This document shows, in pieces, positions 1 to 4,598 of a DNA stretch of 5,398 nucleotides. This stretch comes from an uncultured Flammeovirgaceae bacterium (GTDB taxonomy: Bacteria > Bacteroidota > Bacteroidia > Cytophagales > Cyclobacteriaceae). Within the stretch, counting starts at the first letter, position 1, and each line of letters starts with the position of its first letter. The notes beneath the pieces are model-generated. The model was not told the DNA's origin. It searched no databases and worked only from the letters and a program-made list of their open reading frames with translations. The stretch is taken from positions 1-5,398 of the forward strand of contig CAMPJM010000317.1 of NCBI GenBank assembly GCA_946886805.1, read 5' to 3'. The translations under genes were made by a program, and so were the position numbers.

Positions 1-1
1 G

Positions 2-253
2 AATTTCCTAAAGTACTGGGCAATTTTTGGATTAATTTTATTTTTTTTAGAAATTCTTATCTCAAACTTCGCTTTAAAAAGGCGACGAAAAGAGATCGAT
101 AAGCTCCAAAAGGAAAATAATTCTTTAAAAGCAAAAATTTATGATATGGAGAATAGCGAGCGGGACGTAGACCAATCCCTTAAATCTTTTGGAAATTCTT
201 TAAAATCTAAGCCTGATACAAATTCAAATAAAGATGATATCGATTCCATTTAA
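2..253 (+). CDS. Small membrane protein with C-terminal coiled coil (3' end only)
   Basis: An open frame enters from the left edge and ends at TAA (251-253), giving 83 visible residues. The start lies upstream of the window: the only in-frame ATG is deep in the charged part, after the membrane segment. Residues about 4-24 form one hydrophobic segment (KYWAIFGLILFFLEILISN), followed at once by a basic cluster (KRRRK, residues 26-30), which by the positive-inside rule places the C-terminus in the cytoplasm. Residues about 30-55 have the charged heptad look of a coiled coil (EIDKLQKENNSLKAKI). The tail is polar and low in complexity (Ser, Asn, Asp, Lys). A membrane segment, basic cluster and coiled coil recall the C-terminal half of LapA-type (DUF1049) proteins, but I do not recognise the family firmly. 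It ends 13 nt before gmhA, so it is probably the first visible gene of the same operon. No function is assigned. Confidence 0.75.
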   Translation, partial: NFLKYWAIFGLILFFLEILISNFALKRRRKEIDKLQKENNSLKAKIYDMENSERDVDQSLKSFGNSLKSKPDTNSNKDDIDSI

Positions 254-266
254 TTTTCGCTAACCT

Positions 267-842
267 ATGAACAACCAACAGATAATTAGGCAGGAGCTGG
301 AAGAAGGAGCAACAACCCTTCATAATTTCATGCGCAACGAAAAGAATATCCATGACATCGATAAAGCGGCTTTTTTAATCGCTACTGCCATTAACAGCGG
401 AAATAAAGTGATCTCGTGCGGCAACGGCGGCTCTCATTGCGATGCGATGCATTTTGCAGAAGAACTTACAGGAAGGTATAGAGAAAACAGAAGAGCCTTG
501 CCGGCAATAGCGATTTCGGATCCAAGCCATATCACCTGCTCTGGAAATGATTTTGGCTATGAGCATATTTTTTCGAGGTATGTAGAAGGTTTGGGAACCG
601 AAGGAGATGTTTTATTGGGTATCAGCACTAGTGGAAATTCCCCTAACATAATTAAAGCAGTAGAAGCGGCCAAAGCAAAAGGTATGATCACCATTATTTT
701 GACAGGAAAAGACGGGGGCAAACTAAGAAACATGGCCGATGTGGAAATATGTGTAGAACATCAAGGATATGCAGACCGAATACAGGAGATCCATATTAAA
801 ATTATACACATTATGATATTACTAATAGAAAAGCAAGTGTAA
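267..842 (+). CDS. gmhA: D-sedoheptulose 7-phosphate isomerase (phosphoheptose isomerase)
   Basis: A cytoplasmic SIS-domain isomerase that converts sedoheptulose 7-phosphate to D-glycero-D-manno-heptose 7-phosphate, the first step toward the ADP- or GDP-heptose used in LPS and other glycans. The 191 residues match E. coli GmhA (192 aa, from memory) almost end to end without gaps, at roughly two-thirds identity. Signature blocks are [20 protein letters not shown] (50-69), the sugar-phosphate loop GISTSGNS (118-125), LTGKDGGK (145-152) and [12 protein letters not shown] (167-178). The residues known as zinc ligands or catalytic groups in the family are all present: H62, E66, Q173 and H181. The ATG at 267 gives the same N-terminus as E. 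coli and lies 13 nt after the preceding stop. There is no Shine-Dalgarno site, as usual in Bacteroidota. Its TAA (840-842) abuts the comM ATG. No other heptose gene (hldE, gmhB, hldD) lies in the window, so the end product cannot be read from context. Confidence 0.96.
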   Translation: MNNQQIIRQELEEGATTLHNFMRNEKNIHDIDKAAFLIATAINSGNKVISCGNGGSHCDAMHFAEELTGRYRENRRALPAIAISDPSHITCSGNDFGYEHIFSRYVEGLGTEGDVLLGISTSGNSPNIIKAVEAAKAKGMITIILTGKDGGKLRNMADVEICVEHQGYADRIQEIHIKIIHIMILLIEKQV

Positions 843-2381
843 ATGGTTTCAAAAAGCTATGGGAGCTCGGTATATGGCGTTAATGCCAGCATTATAACCG
901 TAGAAGTAAATGTGGGACAGGGAACAAAGTTTTGGATGGTGGGCCTTCCAGACAATGCTGTCAAAGAAAGCGCTCACAGGGTAGACTCGGCTATAAAATT
1001 TGCTGGTTATAAAATGCCACGACAAAAAGTTGTGGTAAACCTGGCACCCGCCGATATAAAAAAAGAAGGCTCTTCCTATGATCTTCCTATCGCCATTGGA
1101 ATATTAAAATCCTCTGGCCAAATAGAAGGAAACGGTGTTGAAGAATACATTATCTTGGGAGAACTGGCTCTGGACGGGATCTTACGCCCTATAAAAGGAG
1201 TGTTACCTATAGCCATTGAAGCAAGAAAACAAGGCTTTAAAGGAGTGATTTTACCGAAGGAAAATGCCGAGGAAGCTGCTATAGTTAATAATCTTCTGGT
1301 TATTGGGGTTGAAACCTTGCAAGAAGCAGTTGATTATCTGGAGGGTGACCTGGAAATTATACCGACTGTTAAAGACACCAGAGATATTTTTTATAGTCAG
1401 CTCAATGATTATGAAGCTGATTTTTCAGATGTACAGGGTCAGGAAAACATCAAAAGGGCATTGGAAATTGCTGCCGCAGGGGGTCATAATGTGATCATGA
1501 TTGGTCCTCCGGGAGCAGGAAAAACAATGTTGGCAAAACGACTTCCCTCCATACTGCCTCCTTTGAGTTTAATAGAAGCCCTTGAAACTACCAAGATCCA
1601 TTCGGTAGCAGGGAAACTAAATCACAACACTTCCCTGATCTCCACCCGACCCTATCGGTCGCCCCATCATACAATCAGCGACGTGGCCTTAGTTGGCGGG
1701 GGTGGAAACCCTCAGCCCGGTGAAATATCGCTGGCACATAATGGTGTCCTGTTTCTTGATGAGCTTCCTGAGTTTAAAAGAGCAGTGTTAGAAGTAATGC
1801 GACAACCATTGGAAGAAAGGGCGGTAACCATTTCCAGAGCAAAAATATCGGTAGATTTTCCCGCTAATTTTATGCTGTTGGCGAGCATGAACCCTTGCCC
1901 TTGTGGCTATTATAACCATCCTGAGAAAGAATGCGTTTGCCCTCCGGGTGTAGTCCAAAGGTATTTAAACAAAGTAAGCGGACCGCTGCTGGACAGGATT
2001 GACTTACACGTGGAAGTGACGCCTGTCTCCTTTGATGAAATGACCAGCAACAGGAAGACTGAAAGCAGCGATGAAATCAGGGAAAGGGTAATAAAAGCAA
2101 GAAAAAAACAAACGGAGCGATTTGAGGGAAATAAAGAAGTGTTTTCAAATGCTATGATGAGTGCGCAAATGGTAAAACATGTGTGCGAAATTAATCCGGC
2201 AGGAAAAACCTTACTAAAAACAGCTATGGAAAAGCTTGGGCTTTCTGCAAGAGCCTATGACAGGATTTTGAAAGTTTCCAGAACCATCGCAGACTTGGCA
2301 GACAGTGACGAAATTAAAATAGAGCATTTAGCCGAAGCAATCCAGTATCGCAGTCTGGATAGGGAAGGTTGGGCTGGATAA
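843..2381 (+). CDS. comM: ComM/YifB family AAA+ ATPase (Mg-chelatase-like branch-migration helicase)
   Basis: A full-length 512-aa ComM/YifB protein (E. coli YifB is about 506 aa). Work on the family in Vibrio and Acinetobacter shows ComM is a hexameric helicase that extends branch migration while incoming single-stranded DNA is integrated during natural transformation. The name 'Mg chelatase-like' reflects fold, not function. Domains in order: an N-terminal ChlI/Lon-protease-like domain (about 20-170), the AAA+ core (about 190-395) and the Mg_chelatase C-terminal domain (about 405-505). Visible motifs are Walker A GPPGAGKT (221-228), Walker B VLFLDELPEF (302-311), the sensor-1 stretch LLASMNPCPCGYY (345-357), a four-cysteine cluster (C352, C354, C364, C366) typical of the family, GPLLDRIDLHVEV with the arginine-finger region (380-392), and the sensor-2 helix LSARAYDRILKVSRTIADL (467-485). 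All are intact. The ATG directly follows the gmhA stop with no spacer, so translation is probably coupled. The gene is widespread in non-competent bacteria, so it does not prove competence. Confidence 0.96.
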   Translation: MVSKSYGSSVYGVNASIITVEVNVGQGTKFWMVGLPDNAVKESAHRVDSAIKFAGYKMPRQKVVVNLAPADIKKEGSSYDLPIAIGILKSSGQIEGNGVEEYIILGELALDGILRPIKGVLPIAIEARKQGFKGVILPKENAEEAAIVNNLLVIGVETLQEAVDYLEGDLEIIPTVKDTRDIFYSQLNDYEADFSDVQGQENIKRALEIAAAGGHNVIMIGPPGAGKTMLAKRLPSILPPLSLIEALETTKIHSVAGKLNHNTSLISTRPYRSPHHTISDVALVGGGGNPQPGEISLAHNGVLFLDELPEFKRAVLEVMRQPLEERAVTISRAKISVDFPANFMLLASMNPCPCGYYNHPEKECVCPPGVVQRYLNKVSGPLLDRIDLHVEVTPVSFDEMTSNRKTESSDEIRERVIKARKKQTERFEGNKEVFSNAMMSAQMVKHVCEINPAGKTLLKTAMEKLGLSARAYDRILKVSRTIADLADSDEIKIEHLAEAIQYRSLDREGWAG

Positions 2382-2412
2382 TGTTTAAAAAAATATTTCC
2401 AAAAAATTGCAA

Positions 2413-2439
2413 AGATGTTTGGACATCTAATTTTTTTTT
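2413..2439 (+). terminator. Probable intrinsic terminator of the gmhA-comM operon
   Basis: A 6-bp perfect stem, AGATGT (2413-2418) with ACATCT (2423-2428), has a TTGG tetraloop and is followed by AA and nine T's (2431-2439). It starts 32 nt after the comM stop. The stem is short and AT-rich, so termination may be incomplete. On the minus strand the same hairpin is followed by TTTGCAATTTTTT, so it might also act weakly in reverse. The loop and right flank double as the upstream part of a plus-strand promoter. Confidence 0.55.
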
Positions 2440-2448
2440 GTACCTTTG
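2418..2448 (+). promoter_or_regulatory. Bacteroidota-type promoter reading into the comM/tRNA-His gap
   Basis: TTTG (2418-2421), 19 nt, then TACCTTTG (2441-2448) fits the Bacteroidota primary-sigma consensus TTTG/N19-21/TAnnTTTG exactly in both boxes and in spacing. The spacer ends in a T-tract. The predicted transcript would start near 2453-2456. No protein gene follows, and the first structure downstream is the long stem-loop at 2471-2518. Since the sequence is AT-rich a chance match is possible, but both boxes with ideal spacing next to a strong hairpin argue for a real transcription unit. Confidence 0.55.
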
Positions 2449-2470
2449 AGACTTCCATAGCTGGTTGAAA

Positions 2471-2518
2471 AAGATCTTGAGGGTACAGTTGGCGCTCGCC
2501 AACTGCCTCAAGAATCTT
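2471..2518 (+). other. Long stem-loop (20 bp), candidate small-RNA core
   Basis: Nested complementary arms form one hairpin. AAGAT (2471-2475) pairs with ATCTT (2514-2518), CTTGAGG (2476-2482) with CCTCAAG (2506-2512), and CAGTTGGC (2486-2493) with GCCAACTG (2498-2505). The loop is GCTC (2494-2497). All 20 pairs are Watson-Crick. The only defects are a bulge of three bases (GTA, 2483-2485) on the left and one A (2513) on the right. Further out, AGCT (2459-2462) can pair with AGCT (2525-2528) across an internal loop. On the plus strand no clear U-tract follows, so it is not a terminator for plus-strand RNA. On the minus strand the stem is followed by five T's (complement of 2468-2472), so it could stop minus-strand transcription. 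The structure is certain as sequence; its role (small RNA, terminator or DNA element) is open. Confidence 0.6.
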
Positions 2519-2802
2519 GATTTAAGCTCCCCTTTAAAATTTTAGATTACCTTTTATTTTAAACTTCCTCCGTTTTTTTAATGGTAGAAATGTTATTTGT
2601 CAGAATTTAATTGGATCAAGCAATATTTCTGGGGGGCGATAGAATTATGCATAGATTTTAGCAAGTCTATAGATAAAGAAACGGATCAAGCAATATTTGA
2701 AACTCCCGTTCCTGACACCCCTGAATTTAATCTTGGATTAACAAATATTGGATCAAGCAATCTTAGACTTAATTTCAGAGCAAAACCAAATCCTTTGGCC
2801 AT
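2519..2802. other. Gene-free stretch between comM and tRNA-His
   Basis: I find no gene I believe in here. The stretch contains an AT-rich inverted repeat (TTTAAAAT at 2533-2540, ATTTTAAA at 2556-2563), a T7 run (2573-2579) with no good stem before it, and three copies of a short repeat listed separately. A plus-strand frame opens at a TTG (2597) and stays open through the tRNA terminator and the tRNA-His gene itself to 2902. Its first two-thirds look protein-like enough to leave a degraded gene as a possibility, but the frame has no good start, no promoter close by and overlaps an RNA gene in antisense. The minus strand has a 38-codon frame from an ATG complementary to 2804-2806, also unrecognised. 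Confidence 0.5.
2613..2761. repeat. Three direct copies of a 12-16 bp repeat at about 70-bp spacing
   Basis: GGATCAAGCAATATTT occurs exactly at 2613-2628 and 2683-2698, and its first 12 bases (GGATCAAGCAAT) recur at 2750-2761. Starts are 70 and 67 bp apart. Copies 1 and 3 also share the preceding ATT. The third copy is preceded by AAATATTG (2743-2750), the exact reverse complement of the CAATATTT that ends the first two, so an 8-bp stem across 44 nt is possible. In the one open plus-strand frame the copies fall in three different phases, so the repetition is at DNA or RNA level, not protein level. Confidence 0.7.
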
Positions 2803-2832
2803 AAAAAAAAAGCCCCTGCATACACAGAAGCT
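2803..2832 (-). terminator. Intrinsic terminator of tRNA-His
   Basis: Read on the minus strand, AGCTTCTG (2832-2825) pairs with CAGGGGCT (2818-2811), giving eight pairs including two G-U. The loop is TGTATG, and a nine-T run (2811-2803) follows. Flanking A's can pair with the first T's and lengthen the stem. It begins 15 nt beyond the 3' end of the tRNA, a typical spacing. On the plus strand no T-run follows, so it acts in one direction only. Confidence 0.85.
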
Positions 2833-2847
2833 TCAATTTAAAAACTG

Positions 2848-2922
2848 GGTGGATGATGGGGTTCGAACCCACGACCCTCGGTACCACAAACCGATGCTCT
2901 AACCAGCTGAGCTACAACCACC
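2848..2922 (-). tRNA. tRNA-His (anticodon GTG)
   Basis: A complete cloverleaf on the minus strand. The D arm is GCTC/GAGC with a nine-base loop containing GG. The anticodon stem is TCGGT/ACCGA with loop TTGTGGT, so the anticodon is GTG (plus positions 2885-2887). The variable loop is GGGTC, and the T arm is GTGGG/CCCAT with loop TTCGAAC. The acceptor strands are GTGGTTG (2921-2915) and CATCCAC (2855-2849). The extra G at -1 (2922) opposite C73 (2848) is the identity element of histidine tRNAs and confirms the call. The 3' CCA is not encoded (C73 is followed by CAG) and must be added. One acceptor pair is a T-T mismatch (position 5 with 68; plus positions 2917 and 2853). It has its own promoter and terminator and lies 56 nt after the pyrC stop on the same strand. 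Confidence 0.97.
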
Positions 2923-2933
2923 ATTTTGGACTG

Positions 2934-2964
2934 CAAATGTAACAATAGACACTCAACAAAACAA
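2934..2964 (-). promoter_or_regulatory. Promoter of tRNA-His
   Basis: On the minus strand a perfect -7 box, TACATTTG (2941-2934), lies 20 nt after a TTG (2964-2962), fitting the Bacteroidota consensus TTG/N19-20/TAnnTTTG. The start would fall near 2926-2929, only a few bases before the mature 5' end of the tRNA at 2922. It sits just after the pyrC stop codon, so the tRNA does not depend on pyrC transcription, though read-through from pyrC is possible. Confidence 0.7.
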
Positions 2965-2978
2965 GTACTTATAAAGTT

Positions 2979-4316
2979 TTATGCCATAAAAAGTAATCTT
3001 TCCCCCTTCTTATTCTCGTCAAAAACGCCATTGCTATAAACCTGGTGACCTGAAACAAATGTATTGGTCACTTTTGATTGAAAAGTTTGCCCTAAAAAGG
3101 GAGACCATTTACATTTAGACAATATATTGCTCGCGTTTACCGTCCAAGGATTATTTAAATCTACTAAGACAAGATCCGCAAAATAACCTTCTCTAATAAA
3201 TCCCCTTCTTTCTATTTTGAACAAAATTGCAGGACTATGTGCCATCTTCTCCGCAATTTTTTCAAGCTTAATTTTCCCCTGATGATAGAACTCAAGCATA
3301 GCCACCATGCTGTGTTGAACCAATGGACCTCCTGAAGGAGATTTAAAATAGGATTGACTTTTCTCTTCCAATGTATGAGGTGCGTGATCTGTGGCAATTA
3401 CATCGATCGTATCATCCAAAACAGCATTAAACAAGGCTTCTCTATCTTGTTTTGTTTTAACAGCCGGATTCCATTTTATAAAGTTACCTTTTTGAGCATA
3501 ATCACTGTCACTAAACCATAAATGGTGGATACAGGCTTCTGCGGTAATTTTCTTGTTTGACAAAGGGGTCACGTTATCAAATAAAGAAAGTTCCTTTGCC
3601 GTTGAAATATGAAGCACATGCAATCTGGCATTGTGTTTTTTGGCAAGCGAAACGGCCAAAGAGGAGGATTTAAAACAAGCCTCTTCGCTTCTGATTAGAG
3701 GATGGCACTCCACGGGAACATCTTCCCCATATTGTTGCCTATAAATGGCCATATTTCGTTTAATCGTGGTTTCATCTTCACAATGGGTGGCTATTAGCAT
3801 TTCCGACCTTGAAAAAAGTTGTTCCAGTGCGTTTTCATTGTCAACTAGCATATTTCCTGTAGAAGACCCCATAAAAACCTTTATCCCACATACATTATTA
3901 GGGTTGGTTTTCAAAACTTCATCCAGGTTATCATTAGAAGCCCCCATAAAAAACGAGTAATTCGCAAGGGATTTTTTTGAGGCTATGCTATATTTTTCTT
4001 CAAGTAATCCCTGAGTAAGTGTATTAGGAACGGTATTTGGCATTTCCATAAAACTCGTTACCCCCCCCGCTACAGCCGCCTTAGCTTCGGTATAGATTTC
4101 AGCCTTATGGGTCAAGCCAGGTTCCCTGAAATGCACCTGATCGTCAATGGCCCCGGGTAGTAAATATTTTCCTTTTGCATCAATTATTGTGTCTGCGTTC
4201 GCTCCTGATAGATCATTCCCAATTTTATCTATCAACCCATTTTTAATAAAAAGATCAGATGTGAATATCCTTCCTTCATTCACTATATTTGCATTTAGGA
4301 TTAAGATTGATTGCAT
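2979..4316 (-). CDS. pyrC: Dihydroorotase (amidohydrolase superfamily)
   Basis: A zinc enzyme that cyclises carbamoyl-aspartate to dihydroorotate, the third step of de novo pyrimidine synthesis, in the cytoplasm. At 445 aa it is a full-length class I-type dihydroorotase of the form found in Bacteroidota (Bacteroides and Porphyromonas PyrC). Features in order: an N-terminal beta-sandwich strand and LLPGAIDDQVHFREPGLTHK (52-71) with metal-site H62 and substrate R64; GGVTSFMEMPNT (84-95); GIKVFMGSSTG (144-154) with K146, a candidate carboxylated lysine; THCED (177-181) with H178; LHVLHIS (232-238) with H236; KWNPAVK (281-287); and IATDHAPH (307-314) with the catalytic D310. The C-terminal beta-sandwich returns at FADLVLVDLNNPW (379-391). 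The first His of the usual HxH motif is Gln here (Q60), which I recall as normal for this subfamily. An eight-G run encodes A83-V86. The ATG at 4316 starts right before the first beta-strand. It is divergent from the helicase gene and followed by tRNA-His; no attenuator is visible. Confidence 0.95.
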   Translation of the reverse strand: MQSILILNANIVNEGRIFTSDLFIKNGLIDKIGNDLSGANADTIIDAKGKYLLPGAIDDQVHFREPGLTHKAEIYTEAKAAVAGGVTSFMEMPNTVPNTLTQGLLEEKYSIASKKSLANYSFFMGASNDNLDEVLKTNPNNVCGIKVFMGSSTGNMLVDNENALEQLFSRSEMLIATHCEDETTIKRNMAIYRQQYGEDVPVECHPLIRSEEACFKSSSLAVSLAKKHNARLHVLHISTAKELSLFDNVTPLSNKKITAEACIHHLWFSDSDYAQKGNFIKWNPAVKTKQDREALFNAVLDDTIDVIATDHAPHTLEEKSQSYFKSPSGGPLVQHSMVAMLEFYHQGKIKLEKIAEKMAHSPAILFKIERRGFIREGYFADLVLVDLNNPWTVNASNILSKCKWSPFLGQTFQSKVTNTFVSGHQVYSNGVFDENKKGERLLFMA

Positions 4317-4598
4317 TTCAAAAATATTTATTGGTTTTAATCTGTTATAAATTTTCTCCCGGTTTTGAATTTACCGCTAAGGTAGTAGATTTATTATTTG
4401 CTCCATAATGAGTACTATTCATTTTGAACAATTTATATATCGAGAAAAAATTTTCTCTCATCATCAGTTCATTTATAAAATATTAAACATAGCTCAGGCA
4501 AATCTGAAGAATTAAATTCCAATTTATTATTGATAATTTTTAAGACATTTACTGTCTCCTAATATTCAATAACTCTTCATTTTTAAATTTAGATTTTT
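4317..4598. other. Divergent intergenic region pyrC / DEAD-box helicase
   Basis: A 282-bp, very AT-rich gap from which both flanking genes are transcribed outward. It holds the possible pyrC promoter; an inverted repeat GAGAAAA (4442-4448) / TTTTCTC (4451-4457); a small AGACA/TGTCT stem (4543-4557) 42 nt before the helicase start; and a 35-codon plus-strand frame (4408-4515) of doubtful meaning. I find no full TAnnTTTG box for the helicase. DEAD-box helicase genes often have long leaders that respond to cold, so much of this gap may be leader RNA; that is inference. Confidence 0.5.
4377..4406 (-). promoter_or_regulatory. Possible promoter of pyrC
   Basis: On the minus strand TACCTTAG (4384-4377) matches the TAnnTTTG box at all but one of its defined bases. 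At 19 nt upstream stands ATG (4406-4404) where TTG is expected. The predicted leader would be about 55 nt, with a weak CGGT/ACCG hairpin near its 5' end. It is the best candidate in the gap but rests on two imperfect boxes. Confidence 0.3.

Noticed and set aside
375..566. Minus-strand frame inside gmhA
   Set aside because: It is antisense to strongly conserved GmhA codons; no promoter or family resemblance.
2381..2449. 22-codon frame overlapping the comM stop (TAATG)
   Set aside because: The ATG overlaps the stop as in coupled genes, but the frame consists of A/T-rich sequence and the terminator itself.
2255..2511. Minus-strand frames of 65-67 codons over the end of comM and the following gap
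   Set aside because: They overlap conserved comM codons, the terminator and the promoter/hairpin; the KSQRYKKK stretch is just the reverse reading of the T-tract and TACCTTTG box.
2471..2518. Terminal inverted repeats of an insertion sequence
   Set aside because: The arms are separated by only four bases and there is no transposase or target duplication nearby; it is a hairpin, not element ends.
2613..2761. CRISPR array
   Set aside because: The three repeats are only 12-16 bp, the third is partial, the intervals (51-54 bp) are too long for usual spacers, and no cas gene is present.
2597..2902. Plus-strand 101-codon frame starting at TTG
   Set aside because: It runs through the tRNA-His terminator and antisense through most of tRNA-His; its last residues (VDDGVRTHDPRYHKPML) are the familiar false peptide from reading a tRNA backwards. 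The start is a TTG without support, and the internal DNA repeats fall in three phases.
3745..4350. Plus-strand frames of 67-71 codons inside pyrC
   Set aside because: They are antisense shadows of conserved dihydroorotase codons.
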